Source: Pseudomonas vranovensis DSM 16006 (GTDB lineage: Bacteria > Pseudomonadota > Gammaproteobacteria > Pseudomonadales > Pseudomonadaceae). Taken from it: a DNA stretch of 64,000 bases. The notes beneath the pieces are model-generated. The model had not been told where the DNA came from. It saw only the letters and a list, made by a program, of their open reading frames with translations, and did not search any database. The stretch is taken from contig NZ_AUED01000002.1 of assembly GCF_000425805.1 (NCBI RefSeq), positions 496,001-560,000 of the forward strand, written 5' to 3'. The translations under genes and the position numbers were made by a program. Shown here one piece after another: positions 42,508 through 52,938 of this stretch; the first letter of the stretch is position 1, and each line of letters begins with the position of its first letter.

Positions 42508-43322
42508 TCGAACAGCCTTTTGTTGCGACTGGGTTGGGGGCAATCATTGGCGCCGTGTTGGCATTGACTGGCGCCGGCGGCGGCATACTGGCCGTGCCGC
42601 TACTGGTCTTCGGCCTTGGCTTGTCGATGGTCGAGGCGGCGCCGGTGGGCTTGTTGGCCGTCGGTATGGCTGCCGCGGTAGGCGCGGCGCTGGGGCTGCG
42701 CCAAGGGGTTGTGCGTTATCGAGCGGCGGCCTTTGTCGCGCTGATCGGTGTTGTTGCCGCCCCGATTGGCTTGATGCTGGCGCACCAACTGCCGAACGGG
42801 CCACTGGCCTTGGCCTTCGCCGCCGTGCTGGTGTACGCCTGCGGGCGCATGTTGCTCAAGGCGCGCCGTGAGTTGCGCGGCGAGCCGCCCCTGGGCGAAC
42901 GCAGCCTGATGCCTTGCGTACTGAACCCCTTGCAGGGACGTCTGCGCTGGACCCTGCCCTGCGCCCGGGCGCTGGCGTTCACCGGGCTGTTGTCGGGACT
43001 GCTTTCCGGGCTGCTAGGTGTGGGCGGCGGCTTTGTAATCGTCCCGGCCCTGAGCCGCTACACCAACCTGCCGATGAAGAGCATCGTCGCCACCTCGCTG
43101 GCGGTGATTGCCCTGGTATCCACTGGCAGTGTGGTCAGCGCCAGCATCGGCGGTGTAATGCATTGGGCGGTGGGCGCGCCGTTTGCCTTGGGCGCGGTGC
43201 TGGGGCTGCTGCTCGCCCGTCCACTGGCGAGTCGCCTGGCCGGGCCGCGTCTGCAGCAACTGTTTGCGACGGTGGGCATCTGCGCGGCAGTGCTGCTGGC
43301 GGCCAAAGCCCTGGGCAACTGA
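42504..43322 (+). CDS. TauE/SafE-family membrane permease (probable sulfite/sulfur exporter)
   Basis: A 272-residue membrane protein with about eight helices and the TauE/SafE repeats GAGGGILAVPLLVFGL and LGVGGGFVIVPALSRY. The family exports sulfite and organosulfur anions. GTG start at 42504 overlaps the SQR stop, and GAGG lies upstream. Position in a persulfide/sulfide operon suggests export of sulfite produced by the dioxygenase. Confidence 0.85.
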   Translation: MIEQPFVATGLGAIIGAVLALTGAGGGILAVPLLVFGLGLSMVEAAPVGLLAVGMAAAVGAALGLRQGVVRYRAAAFVALIGVVAAPIGLMLAHQLPNGPLALAFAAVLVYACGRMLLKARRELRGEPPLGERSLMPCVLNPLQGRLRWTLPCARALAFTGLLSGLLSGLLGVGGGFVIVPALSRYTNLPMKSIVATSLAVIALVSTGSVVSASIGGVMHWAVGAPFALGAVLGLLLARPLASRLAGPRLQQLFATVGICAAVLLAAKALGN

Positions 43323-43325
43323 GGG

Positions 43326-44213
43326 CTACTCTGCGAGCAAGGCGCCCTGCTCTTCAGCGCACAGTGCCAGGAGGAAGTCCCAGACCACCCGCAGGCGGAC
43401 TGACTTGTGCAGTTCGCGGCGGGTACAGATCCAGTAACTGCGCTGGATGGTCTCGCTGGGCAGCACTCGGACCAGCGCCGGGTCATGCCGGGCCATGTAG
43501 TTGGGGAGCACGGCAATGCCCAGCCCTGCCCGAGCGGCCTGTTGCTGGGCAATTACACTGGTGCTGCGAAACACCACGTTCGGCGCCCGGCAGAAGCTGT
43601 TGAGGAACAGCAGCTCCTGGCTGAACAGCAGGTCGTCCACGTAACCAATCCAGCTGTGCCTGGCCAGGTCTTCGCGGTGATGGAGTGCTGGCGCCTTGGC
43701 CAGGTAGTCGGGGCTGGCGTACAGCGCCAGCCGGTAGTCGGTGAGTTTGCGGGTGATCAACAGGTCTGCGTTGGGCCGTTCAAGGTGGATGCTGATTTCC
43801 GCCTCGCGGTTGAGGATGCTGACAAAGCGCGGCACTGCCACCAGCTCCACCTCCAGACCCGGGTAACGCTCGAACAGGCTGCCCATGCGCGGGGTGAAGA
43901 ACATGATGCCGATGCCTTCGGTTACCCCCAGGCGAATCTTGCCCAACGGGGTGATGGCCTGGGTGATTTCCTCCTGCGCCAGCAGGGCAACGTTTTCCAT
44001 GGCTTCGGCGTGCTTGAGCAGGGCCTGGCCGGAAGGCGTCAGTTCATAGCCCTGGGCGTGCTGAACGAACAATGCAGTGCCCAGGCTCTGCTCGATATTG
44101 TCGATATGCCGGGCCACGGTGCTATGGGTGGTGTTGAGGCGTTTAGCCGCGGTCAGCAGGCGACCGCTACGCTGCAACTCGAGAAAAAACCGCAGATCAT
44201 TCCAGTCGAACAT
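43326..44213 (-). CDS. LysR-family transcriptional regulator
   Basis: A 295-residue regulator: N-terminal helix-turn-helix (GRLLTAAKRLNTTHSTVARHI) and the usual effector-binding domain (GKIRLGVTEGIGIMFF, GLGIAVLPNYMARHD). The ATG at 44211-44213 has AAGGA upstream; longer frames add unsupported residues. It converges on the TauE gene (3-base gap) and is divergent from the GMC oxidoreductase, its likely target. Confidence 0.92.
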   Translation of the reverse strand: MFDWNDLRFFLELQRSGRLLTAAKRLNTTHSTVARHIDNIEQSLGTALFVQHAQGYELTPSGQALLKHAEAMENVALLAQEEITQAITPLGKIRLGVTEGIGIMFFTPRMGSLFERYPGLEVELVAVPRFVSILNREAEISIHLERPNADLLITRKLTDYRLALYASPDYLAKAPALHHREDLARHSWIGYVDDLLFSQELLFLNSFCRAPNVVFRSTSVIAQQQAARAGLGIAVLPNYMARHDPALVRVLPSETIQRSYWICTRRELHKSVRLRVVWDFLLALCAEEQGALLAE

Positions 44214-44351
44214 GCTTTTCCTTGTGAATGAATCGTTCACGAGACGTTGTTCTAAAACGCACAGCACTTGAGTGAAATCTAACGTTTTCATCTCGAAATT
44301 AATCAATAACATGGGTGGGGACAAGAATAATAATCAGGCGCGAGGTTGCCC

Positions 44352-46001
44352 ATGCCATCAGCCGATCCTGTCTACGACTATGTGGTCGTGGGTGCCGGCC
44401 CAGCCGGATGCCTGCTGGCCAATCGTTTGTCCGCCGACCCGGGCTGCCGGGTGTTGCTGCTCGAAGCGGGCGGTCGCGACAACTATCCCTGGATTCACAT
44501 ACCGGTGGGTTACCTCTATTGCATCGGTAATCCCCGCACCGATTGGTGCTTCAAGACCGAAGCCCAGCCCGGCCTCAACGGGCGAGCCCTGGGGTATCCA
44601 CGGGGCAAGGTGCTCGGTGGCTGCTCTTCCATCAACGGCATGATCTACATGCGTGGCCAGGCCGGTGACTACGACCGTTGGGCCGAGCAAGGCAATGCCG
44701 GCTGGGCCTGGAAAGATGTCTTGCCCTTGTTCAAGGCCAGTGAGAACCATTTTGGCGGGGCCAGTGAGGTCCACGGCAACGAGGGCGAGTGGCGGGTTGA
44801 ACAGCAACGCTATTCCTGGGCCATTCTCGATGCCTTTCGCGAAGCCGCGGCACAGAGCGGAATCGATACCGTGGACGACTTCAATGGCGGCGATAACCAG
44901 GGCTGTGGATACTTTCAGGTCAACCAGCGTTCCGGCATTCGCTGGAACTCGGCCAAGGCATTCTTGCGGCCGGTACTCAAGCGACCCAATCTGACCGTCC
45001 TGACCGATGTGCTGGTGGATCAGGTGATCCTCGACAACGGTCGCGCTTCGGCGGTGCGGGCACGCTGGCAGGGTAACTGGCAACACTTCAGTGCCCGCCG
45101 GGAAATCATCCTGTGCGCGGGATCTGTGGGGTCGCCAGGCATCCTGCAGCGCTCGGGCATCGGCCCGCGTGGTTTGCTCGAAAGCCTGGGGATCGCCGTC
45201 CGTCATGAGTTACCCGGTGTCGGCGGCAACCTGCAAGACCACCTGCAGCTGCGCCTGATCTATCAGGTCAGCCAGGCGCGCACCCTCAATCAAGTTGCCA
45301 ATAGCACCTGGGGCAAGCTGGGTATGGGCCTGCGCTACCTGTACGACCGCAGCGGCCCGCTGGCCATGGCACCCAGTCAGCTTGGGGCGTTTGTACGTTC
45401 AGGGCCAGAGCAGGCGTCAGCCAACCTCCAGTACCATGTCCAGCCGCTGTCACTGGAGCGTTTCGGCGAGCCGTTGCATCACTTTCCGGCCTTCACCGCC
45501 TCGGTGTGCAACCTGCGCCCGGCCAGCCGCGGGCGTATCGATATCCGCTCGGCCAACCCGGACGATGCCCCGCTGATCGACCCCAACTACCTCAGTGACC
45601 CTGAGGACCTGCGCGTAGCCGCCCAGGCCATCCGCATCACCCGCAAGATCGTCCAGGCCCCTGCCCTGGCCGCGTTCAGCCCGAAGGAATATTTGCCCGG
45701 GCCAGATCTGCAGAGTGAAGAGCAACTGCATGAGGCCGCCGGCCAGATCGGCACCACCATTTTTCATCCAGTGGGTACCTGCCGCATGGGCAACGGGCCA
45801 CTGGGTGTGGTCGATGACCAACTGCGCGTGCATGGCGTGCCGGGGCTGCGCATCGCCGACGCCTCGATCATGCCGCAGATTGTTTCCGGCAATACCTGCT
45901 CACCCACGTTGATGATTGCCGAGAAGGCGGCGCAACTGATTACACGGGGGACGTTATCCACAACCCGAATCGACGAAGAAAGCGCAATACCGACGCCCTG
46001 A
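44352..46001 (+). CDS. GMC-family FAD oxidoreductase (choline/alcohol dehydrogenase type)
   Basis: A 549-residue flavoprotein with the FAD motif YVVVGAGPAGCLLANRLS (residues 9-26), the GMC signature PRGKVLGGCSSINGMIYMRG, and the C-terminal FHPVGTCRMG and NTCSPTLMIAEKAA with the catalytic histidine region. Substrate is likely a primary alcohol but cannot be told; similarity to BetA is general. ATG 44352 with GAGG upstream. It is followed by an MHS transporter 100 bases on, so import and oxidation of one substrate is plausible. An exact DnaA box lies in its last codons (45954). Confidence 0.9.
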   Translation: MPSADPVYDYVVVGAGPAGCLLANRLSADPGCRVLLLEAGGRDNYPWIHIPVGYLYCIGNPRTDWCFKTEAQPGLNGRALGYPRGKVLGGCSSINGMIYMRGQAGDYDRWAEQGNAGWAWKDVLPLFKASENHFGGASEVHGNEGEWRVEQQRYSWAILDAFREAAAQSGIDTVDDFNGGDNQGCGYFQVNQRSGIRWNSAKAFLRPVLKRPNLTVLTDVLVDQVILDNGRASAVRARWQGNWQHFSARREIILCAGSVGSPGILQRSGIGPRGLLESLGIAVRHELPGVGGNLQDHLQLRLIYQVSQARTLNQVANSTWGKLGMGLRYLYDRSGPLAMAPSQLGAFVRSGPEQASANLQYHVQPLSLERFGEPLHHFPAFTASVCNLRPASRGRIDIRSANPDDAPLIDPNYLSDPEDLRVAAQAIRITRKIVQAPALAAFSPKEYLPGPDLQSEEQLHEAAGQIGTTIFHPVGTCRMGNGPLGVVDDQLRVHGVPGLRIADASIMPQIVSGNTCSPTLMIAEKAAQLITRGTLSTTRIDEESAIPTP

Positions 46002-46101
46002 CCAGGGTGCGTAGCAGTAACGACGCCGGACGCGGTCTGCCAGCGTCGACAGTGGAACAACAAGAATAATCACTGGGGCCTTCAGGCCGAGGACAGCAAC
46101 G

Positions 46102-47724
46102 ATGTCGGATTACATTCAGGAGCAGGGCGCGACGACGGCCAGCAACAGTCGGCGTGAAGAGCGCAAGATCATTTTCGCGTCATCCCTCGGGACAGTGTTC
46201 GAGTGGTATGACTTTTTTCTCTATGGGGCACTGGCGGCGGTCATCAGCAAGCAGTTCTTTGCCGGCGTGAACGACACCACTGCCTTTATCTTTGCCTTGA
46301 TGGCCTTTGCCGCCGGTTTTCTGGTGCGCCCGTTCGGCGCACTGGTGTTCGGGCGCCTGGGTGACATGATCGGGCGCAAATACACCTTTCTGGTGACCAT
46401 CGTGCTGATGGGCCTGTCGACCTTCGCGGTCGGCCTGCTGCCTACCTACGCCAGCATCGGTATTGCCGCGCCGATCATTCTGGTGATTCTGCGCATGCTC
46501 CAGGGGCTGGCCCTGGGTGGTGAATATGGTGGTGCGGCGACCTACGTGGCCGAGCATGCGCCACCGGGCAAGCGTGGCTTTCACACCGGTTTCATCCAGT
46601 CCACGGCCACCCTCGGTTTGTTGTTGTCACTGCTGGTCGTTCTGGGCAGCCGCTACATCAGTGGAGATCAGTTCGAAGTCTGGGGCTGGCGCCTGCCGTT
46701 CTTGCTCTCGATCGTGCTGCTGGCGATCTCGACCTGGATCCGCATGAGCATGCACGAGTCGCCTGCCTTCGTGAAAATGAAGGCCCAGGGCAAGGCAAGC
46801 AAAGCGCCGATCCGTGAGTCCTTCGGCTCGTGGGCCAACCTCAAGGTGGTGCTCACGGCGCTGTTCAGTATCAACGCGGGGCAAGCGGTCACCTTTTACA
46901 CCGCGCAGTTCTACGTGCTGTTCTTCCTCACCCAGATGCTCAAGATGGACCCCGCCCAGGCCAATACGCTGTTGATCATCAGCGTGGTAATCGGTGCCCC
47001 GTTCTTCGTGTTCTTCGGCTGGTTGTCGGACCGGATCGGGCGCAAGCCGATCCTGATGCTTGGCCTGTTGTTGGCCACCCTGCTCTACTTCCCGCTGTTC
47101 AAGGCCCTGAGTCATTACGCCAACCCGCAGATCGATGCCGCCAGCCGCCAGGCACCGATCGTGGTCATGGCCGATCCACAAGGCTGCACCTTCCAGTTCG
47201 ACCCGGTGGGCAAGGCGCGCTTTGACAGCCCTTGCGACAAGGTCAAGACCTTCCTGGTCAAGCAAGGCCTCCCGTACAGCTCCGAGTCGGTTGCCACTGG
47301 CAGCGAAGTGGTAGTGACGGTCGGTGACCAGCGCATCAATGGTTTCGATGAGGCGGCACTGCGTGCAGCCATCGAGAAGGCGGGCTACCCGGCCAAGGCC
47401 GATCCTGCTGCCGTCAACGAAACCATGGTGGTGGTACTGATCGTGGCGATGATCCTGATCGCGACCATGACCTATGGTCCGTTGGCGGCGGTGATGGTCG
47501 AGCTGTTCCCGACGCGCATCCGCTACACCTCGATGTCGCTGCCCTATCACATTGGTAACGGCTGGTTCGGCGGCTTCCTGCCCACGGTGTCGTTCGCCCT
47601 GGTGGTCTACACCGGCGATATCTTCTATGGGCTATGGTACCCGGTATTGATCACGGGGGTGAGCCTGGTGGTGGGGCTGTTCTGCCTGAAAGAAACCCGC
47701 GATGTGGATATCGACAAGGTCTGA
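46102..47724 (+). CDS. MFS transporter of the metabolite:H+ symporter (MHS) type
   Basis: A 540-residue, 12-helix transporter with MHS motifs FEWYDFFLYG and GRLGDMIGRKYTF plus RMLQGLALGGEYGGAATYVAEH. It carries an insert of about 95 residues (about 345-440) between membrane helices, with two cysteines (QGCTFQ and SPCDKV) and no helices, probably on the outer face. Most MHS proteins lack this. Substrate unknown, possibly that of the GMC enzyme. Confidence 0.9.
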   Translation: MSDYIQEQGATTASNSRREERKIIFASSLGTVFEWYDFFLYGALAAVISKQFFAGVNDTTAFIFALMAFAAGFLVRPFGALVFGRLGDMIGRKYTFLVTIVLMGLSTFAVGLLPTYASIGIAAPIILVILRMLQGLALGGEYGGAATYVAEHAPPGKRGFHTGFIQSTATLGLLLSLLVVLGSRYISGDQFEVWGWRLPFLLSIVLLAISTWIRMSMHESPAFVKMKAQGKASKAPIRESFGSWANLKVVLTALFSINAGQAVTFYTAQFYVLFFLTQMLKMDPAQANTLLIISVVIGAPFFVFFGWLSDRIGRKPILMLGLLLATLLYFPLFKALSHYANPQIDAASRQAPIVVMADPQGCTFQFDPVGKARFDSPCDKVKTFLVKQGLPYSSESVATGSEVVVTVGDQRINGFDEAALRAAIEKAGYPAKADPAAVNETMVVVLIVAMILIATMTYGPLAAVMVELFPTRIRYTSMSLPYHIGNGWFGGFLPTVSFALVVYTGDIFYGLWYPVLITGVSLVVGLFCLKETRDVDIDKV

Positions 47725-47740
47725 GGTTTCCACGGGTACA

Positions 47741-47768
47741 AAAAAACCGGCGTAAGCGCCGGTTTTTT
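47741..47768. terminator. Bidirectional terminator between the MHS transporter and plsC
   Basis: AAAAAACCGGCG/CGCCGGTTTTTT (47741-47752 and 47757-47768) with loop TAAG. It lies between convergent genes and has T runs in both directions. Confidence 0.92.
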
Positions 47769-47897
47769 TATGCCGAGAGAAAACTTATGCACGATTTTCA
47801 GAAAACAGTCATACAGAAAAATAAGTATTTAAATTAATGGCTTAGCGAGTTTTTTGGCAAGAAATCAAAATACTGTACACACGTTATCCACAGAACG

Positions 47898-48668
47898 TCA
47901 GGCAACGCCTTCAGCGGTGTTTGGTGCGGCTGCCGGCAACGAACCCAGGTCGCGTTGGGTTTGCTCGTTCCAGGCGGCTGCACGGTCATTGAGGGCGGCG
48001 ATAGCCCGAGGACCTGTGCCTTCGGCATACATGGGCTCGCCAATCACTACCTCGATGGTGCCAGCGCGCTTGCCCCAGCCCTGCTTGGGCCAGAACTTGC
48101 CGGCGTTGTGCGCAATTGGCAGCACCGGCAAGCCGGCATTCACAGCAAGGGCTGTACCGCCGCGGGAGAACTTGCCGATCTGGCCGAAGGGCACGCGAGT
48201 ACCCTCCGGGAAGATCAACACCCAGACGCCGTCCTTGAGCAGCTTGTCGCCTTCGCTGGCGACCTGCTTGAGGGCCGCCTTGGGGTTGTCGCGGTCGATG
48301 GCAATCGGCCGCAGCATAGCCATGGCCCAGCCGAAGAACGGTACATACAGCAATTCGCGCTTGAGCACCTGGCTCAGGGGCGAGAAATAGGCGGAGAGGA
48401 AGAAGGTCTCCCAGGTGCTCTGGTGATTGGACAGAATCACGCAGGGAGTCTTGGGAATGTTCTCAGCCCCGCTGACCTTGACCTTGATGTTGAGAAACAC
48501 CCGCGCCAGCACCAGTGCAAAGCGGCACCAGTAGACGTTGATGAAGCGATAGCGTGCGCTGAAAGGCAGAAACGGCGCGATGAAAAAGCTCAGGGTGCAC
48601 CACAGCAGGGAGCTGGTGCCCAGCAGCAGGTAAAAAAGAAAAATTCTGATCGCCTGCAGGATCGACAT
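47898..48668 (-). CDS. plsC: 1-acyl-sn-glycerol-3-phosphate acyltransferase
   Basis: A 256-residue membrane-associated acyltransferase. The HX4D-type motif is SNHQSTWET (Glu in place of Asp), and the second motif is FPEGTRVPFG. An N-terminal hydrophobic segment anchors it. It adds the second acyl chain in phosphatidic-acid synthesis. The 61-base gap before gmhB contains a short REP-like GCGGGC palindrome. Confidence 0.9.
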   Translation of the reverse strand: MSILQAIRIFLFYLLLGTSSLLWCTLSFFIAPFLPFSARYRFINVYWCRFALVLARVFLNIKVKVSGAENIPKTPCVILSNHQSTWETFFLSAYFSPLSQVLKRELLYVPFFGWAMAMLRPIAIDRDNPKAALKQVASEGDKLLKDGVWVLIFPEGTRVPFGQIGKFSRGGTALAVNAGLPVLPIAHNAGKFWPKQGWGKRAGTIEVVIGEPMYAEGTGPRAIAALNDRAAAWNEQTQRDLGSLPAAAPNTAEGVA

Positions 48669-48729
48669 AGCGGCATGTACCGTTGCGGGCTTGCCCGCCT
48701 AGTAAAAGTGCGCCTGGTTTGCAGGCGCG

Positions 48730-49263
48730 CTATTTGTGGATAAGTTCTCTGGCGATGGCTGCCAGATCATCGAAAATCAGCGTGTTCTCTGGAATGCCCT
48801 TGCTCAGGGTCTTCTCGCCTTTTCCGGTTTTTACCAGAATCGGTTGAGCATCGACGGCCAAAGCGGCCTCCAGGTCACCCTTACTGTCACCGACAAACCA
48901 TACACCGGCCAGATCTGCCTGGTAGTGCGCGGCGATAGTGCGCAGCATGCCGGGCTTGGGTTTGCGGCAATCGCAGCCGTCATCCGGGCCATGGGGGCAA
49001 TGGATAATCAGGCCGACTTCACCACCCTGCTCGGCCACCAATGCACGCAGGCGTGCATGCATGGCGTCGAGGGTGGCCAGTGGGTAGTAGCCGCGAGCGA
49101 TGCCGGACTGGTTGGTGGCCACCGCCACCGTCCAGCCGGCCTTGCTCAACTGTGCAATTGCCTCGATGGAACCAGGGATCGGTATCCACTCGTCCAGCGA
49201 CTTGATGTAGGCGTCGGAGTCCTGGTTGATCACACCGTCCCGATCGAGAATCAGCAGCTTCAA
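48730..49263 (-). CDS. gmhB: D-glycero-beta-D-manno-heptose-1,7-bisphosphate 7-phosphatase
   Basis: A 177-residue HAD phosphatase of LPS-heptose synthesis. Motif I is LILDRDGVIN, the zinc-binding loop is CPHGPDDGCDCRKPKPGM, and motif IV is FVGDSKGDLEAA. The start is 3 bases after the glyS stop, so the genes are coupled. An exact DnaA box (48735-48743) covers its last codons. Confidence 0.95.
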   Translation of the reverse strand: MKLLILDRDGVINQDSDAYIKSLDEWIPIPGSIEAIAQLSKAGWTVAVATNQSGIARGYYPLATLDAMHARLRALVAEQGGEVGLIIHCPHGPDDGCDCRKPKPGMLRTIAAHYQADLAGVWFVGDSKGDLEAALAVDAQPILVKTGKGEKTLSKGIPENTLIFDDLAAIARELIHK

Positions 49264-49266
49264 GAC

Positions 49267-51321
49267 TTACCCCAGCAACGAAATGTCGGCCACGCCCAGG
49301 AACAGACCGCGCAAGCGGCTGAGCAAGGCATAACGGTTGGCCCGTACATTGGCGTCGTCGGCGTTGACCATCACCGCCTCGAAGAAGGCGTCTACCGGCT
49401 CACGTAGGGCTGCCAGGCGTGCCAGCGACTCGCTGTACTGACGGGCGGCGGCCATAGGCTGCACAGCTTGGTCGGCCTGCTGGATGGCCGAGTACAGAGA
49501 GAACTCGTTGGCATTGTCGAAGTACTTGGGCTCGACCGTGGCGGCAACCGTGCCTTCGGCCTTGCTCAGCAGGTTCGATACACGCTTGTTCACTGCTGCC
49601 AGGGCAGCCGCTTCAGGCAACTGACGGAAGGCTTGCACGGCCTGTACGCGCTGGTCGAAGTCCAGTGCAGAACCCGGCTTGAGTGCGCGCACCGACAGGT
49701 AGGTGGCAACGTCGATGCCTTCATCTTCATAACGCGCACGCAGGCGGTCAAAGACGAATTCCAGCACCTGGTCGGCCAGGCCGGCAGCTTTGACCTTGGC
49801 GCCGAACTGGGCAACGGCGAACTCCACCGCTTCGTTCAGGTTCAGGTCCAGCTGCTTCTCGATCAGGATACGCAGCACGCCCAGCGCGGCGCGGCGCAGG
49901 GCGTAGGGGTCTTTACTGCCGGTAGGCAGCATGCCGATACCGAAAATACCGACCAGGGTGTCGAGCTTGTCGGCGATGGCCACTGCCGCGCCCGTCAGGG
50001 TCGATGGCAATTCGGCACCGGCGCCGCGCGGCATGTATTGCTCGTTCAGGGCCAGGGCGACGTCTTGCGGCTCACCGTCGTTGAGGGCGTAGTAGTAGCC
50101 GGCAACGCCCTGCATTTCCGGGAACTCGCCGACCATCTCGGTGGCCAGGTCGCACTTGGACAGCAGGCCGGCACGGGAGGCGCGCTGGGCGTCGCCGCCG
50201 ATGCGCTGGGCGATGAAGGCTGCCAGCTTGGCAACACGCTCGGCCTTGTCGTAGACGCTGCCCAGTTGAGCCTGGAACACCACGTTCTTGAGGCGTTCGT
50301 TGAAGGCTTCCAGCGGCTGCTTCTTGTCTTGCTTGAAGAAGAACTCGGCGTCGGTCAGACGTGGGCGTACCACCTTCTCGTTACCTTCGACGATCTGCTT
50401 CGGATCGCGGCTTTCAACGTTGGCGACGGTGATGAAGCGTGGCAGCAGCTTGCCGTCGGCATCCAGCAGGCAGAAGTACTTCTGGTTGTCCTGCATGGTG
50501 GTGATCAGTGCTTCCTGCGGCACTTCGAGGAAACGCTCTTCGAACGAGCACACCAGCGGTACCGGCCATTCGACCAAGGCGGTCACTTCATCGAGCAGTG
50601 CTGGCGGCACGATGGCGGTGCCTTCCTGCTGCATCGCCAGTTCGGCGGTACGCTTGCTGATGATTTCGCGCCGCTCGGCGAAATCTGCCAGCACATAGGC
50701 GCTGCGCAGGTCTTCGAGGTAGTTCGCCGGGGCGCTGATGCGCACGTCTTCCGGGTGATGGAAGCGGTGGCCGCGCGAGTCGCGGCCAGCCTTCTGGGCG
50801 AGGATGGTGCAGTCGATGACGTTGTCACCGAGCAGCATCACCAGCCACTGGGTCGGACGCACGAACTCTTCCTTGCGCGCACCCCAACGCATGCGTTTAG
50901 GGATCGGCAGGTCGTTGAGCGAGTCCTCGACGATGGTCGGCAACAGGCTGGCAGTCGCCTTGCCCGGAATGTGCTGGGAGAAGCGCAGCTTCGGGCCGCT
51001 CTGGTCGATTTCGTCCAGCTCGACGCCGCATTTCTTGGCAAAGCCCAGGGCCGCCTGGGTCGGGTTGCCTTCGGCGTCGAAGGCCGCCTGGCGTGGCGGG
51101 CCGTCGAGGTTGACGCTGCGGTCCGGCTGCTGGGTGTCGAGCTGACGGATCAGCACGGCCAGACGGCGGGGGGCTGCGTACACGTGCTTGGCGGTGTAGT
51201 TCAGGCCAGCGGCCTGCAGGCCTTTCTCGATACCGGCGAGGAAGGCATCACCGAGGCTGCTGAGGGCCTTGGGAGGCAGTTCTTCGGTGCCCAGTTCTAC
51301 CAGGAAATCTTGAGCACTCAT
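49267..51321 (-). CDS. glyS: Glycyl-tRNA synthetase beta subunit
   Basis: A 684-residue protein ([20 protein letters not shown]), full length for the alpha2beta2 bacterial enzyme. It binds tRNA-Gly through the HD-like and anticodon-binding regions; [21 protein letters not shown] is the usual C-terminal end. Its ATG overlaps the glyQ stop (ATGA), so the subunits are made in step. Confidence 0.97.
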   Translation of the reverse strand: MSAQDFLVELGTEELPPKALSSLGDAFLAGIEKGLQAAGLNYTAKHVYAAPRRLAVLIRQLDTQQPDRSVNLDGPPRQAAFDAEGNPTQAALGFAKKCGVELDEIDQSGPKLRFSQHIPGKATASLLPTIVEDSLNDLPIPKRMRWGARKEEFVRPTQWLVMLLGDNVIDCTILAQKAGRDSRGHRFHHPEDVRISAPANYLEDLRSAYVLADFAERREIISKRTAELAMQQEGTAIVPPALLDEVTALVEWPVPLVCSFEERFLEVPQEALITTMQDNQKYFCLLDADGKLLPRFITVANVESRDPKQIVEGNEKVVRPRLTDAEFFFKQDKKQPLEAFNERLKNVVFQAQLGSVYDKAERVAKLAAFIAQRIGGDAQRASRAGLLSKCDLATEMVGEFPEMQGVAGYYYALNDGEPQDVALALNEQYMPRGAGAELPSTLTGAAVAIADKLDTLVGIFGIGMLPTGSKDPYALRRAALGVLRILIEKQLDLNLNEAVEFAVAQFGAKVKAAGLADQVLEFVFDRLRARYEDEGIDVATYLSVRALKPGSALDFDQRVQAVQAFRQLPEAAALAAVNKRVSNLLSKAEGTVAATVEPKYFDNANEFSLYSAIQQADQAVQPMAAARQYSESLARLAALREPVDAFFEAVMVNADDANVRANRYALLSRLRGLFLGVADISLLG

Positions 51322-52265
51322 TGTGCAGCCTCCAGCTTGGCCAACGCTTCATCACGCAATTCAGGGGACGCCATCGGGAAGCCCAGCTTGGCGCGGGCTT
51401 GCAGGTAGCTTTGTGCCACGGCCCGGGCCAGGGTCCGTACACGCAGGATGTAACGCTGGCGCTCGGTTACCGAAATGGCGCGGCGGGCGTCCAGCAGGTT
51501 GAAGGTGTGCGAGGCCTTGAGCACCATTTCATAGGTCGGCAGCGGCAGTTCCAGTTCGATCAGGCGGTTGGCTTCGCTTTCATAGAAATCGAACAGCTCG
51601 AACAGCTTCTCGACGTTGGCGTGCTCGAAGTTGTAGGTCGACTGCTCCACTTCGTTCTGGTGGAACACGTCGCCGTAGGTCACCTTGCCGAAAGGGCCGT
51701 CGGTCCAGATCAGGTCGTAGACCGAGTCGACGCCCTGCAGGTACATGGCCAGGCGCTCCAGGCCATAGGTGATTTCACCGGTGACTGGCATGCATTCAAT
51801 GCCGCCCACTTGCTGGAAGTAGGTGAACTGGGTGACTTCCATGCCGTTGAGCCAGATTTCCCAACCCAGACCCCAGGCGCCGAGGGTTGGCGATTCCCAG
51901 TTGTCTTCGACGAAGCGGATGTCATGAACCAGTGGGTCGAGGCCGATGGCCTTGAGCGAGCCCAGGTACAGTTCCTGGAAGTTCGCCGGGTTCGGCTTGA
52001 GCACCACCTGGAACTGGTAGTAGTGCTGCAGGCGGTTGGGGTTTTCACCATAACGGCCATCGGCAGGGCGACGGCTAGGCTGCACATAGGCGGCGTTCCA
52101 GGTTTCCGGGCCGACGGCGCGCAGGAAAGTGGCGGTATGGAAAGTGCCGGCGCCTACTTCCATATCGTAGGGCTGAAGTACCACACAACCTTGCTCGGCC
52201 CAGTAGTTCTGCAGGGCGAGGATCAGGTCTTGGAAGGTACGCACGGCTGGCGTAGGCTGGCTCAC
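51318..52265 (-). CDS. glyQ: Glycyl-tRNA synthetase alpha subunit
   Basis: A 315-residue class II synthetase catalytic subunit ([37 protein letters not shown]). I use the GTG at 52263-52265, giving [11 protein letters not shown] and AGGTGA at a good distance; another GTG three codons upstream is possible. The gene is divergent from tag. Confidence 0.95.
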   Translation of the reverse strand: MSQPTPAVRTFQDLILALQNYWAEQGCVVLQPYDMEVGAGTFHTATFLRAVGPETWNAAYVQPSRRPADGRYGENPNRLQHYYQFQVVLKPNPANFQELYLGSLKAIGLDPLVHDIRFVEDNWESPTLGAWGLGWEIWLNGMEVTQFTYFQQVGGIECMPVTGEITYGLERLAMYLQGVDSVYDLIWTDGPFGKVTYGDVFHQNEVEQSTYNFEHANVEKLFELFDFYESEANRLIELELPLPTYEMVLKASHTFNLLDARRAISVTERQRYILRVRTLARAVAQSYLQARAKLGFPMASPELRDEALAKLEAAQ

Positions 52266-52347
52266 GAAATTCACCTGTTTCTAGGGCTGCGAATATAAAG
52301 AGCGGGAGTATAACCCGATTCGCGCAGGCCTCTACCCTTGGAGCCTT

Positions 52348-52899
52348 ATGCCACGCTGCTTTTGGTGTACCGACGATCCGCTTTATCTGGCTTACCACGA
52401 TAAGGAGTGGGGCACGCCCCAGCGCGACCCGACGCAGCTGTTCGAGATGCTGCTGCTCGAAGGCTTCCAGGCCGGGCTGTCGTGGATCACCGTGCTGAAA
52501 AAGCGCGAGCGCTACCGTCAGGTGCTGTTCGGATTCGACCCACAGCGCCTGGCGCAAATGAGCGACGAGGAAATCGAAGAGCGCATGCTCGACCCGGGCA
52601 TCATCCGCAATCGCCTCAAGCTCAATGCCGCGCGGCGCAATGCCCGCGCCTGGCTTGAGCTGGAAAACCCGGGCGAATGGTTGTGGTCGTTCGTTGGCGG
52701 CTCACCGAAAATCAATCATTTCACCCAGCGCAGTGATGTGCCGGCCGTTACCGACGAAGCCAAGGCCATGAGCAAGGCCCTGCAGAAAGCCGGCTTCACC
52801 TTTGTCGGCCCGACCATCTGCTACGCCTTCATGCAGGCCACCGGCATGGTCATGGATCACACCAGCGACTGTGATCGCTACGCCGCGCTGCTGCGCTGA
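52348..52899 (+). CDS. tag: DNA-3-methyladenine glycosylase I
   Basis: A 183-residue base-excision enzyme for 3-methyladenine. The zinc ligands Cys4, His17, His171 and Cys175 are at the places known for Tag (MPRCFWC, AYHDKEWG, DHTSDC). The start has TTGGAG upstream. Confidence 0.95.
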   Translation: MPRCFWCTDDPLYLAYHDKEWGTPQRDPTQLFEMLLLEGFQAGLSWITVLKKRERYRQVLFGFDPQRLAQMSDEEIEERMLDPGIIRNRLKLNAARRNARAWLELENPGEWLWSFVGGSPKINHFTQRSDVPAVTDEAKAMSKALQKAGFTFVGPTICYAFMQATGMVMDHTSDCDRYAALLR

Positions 52900-52938
52900 G
52901 GGGTACAATGGCCGGCTTGCAGAAAGAGGAACCAGCCT

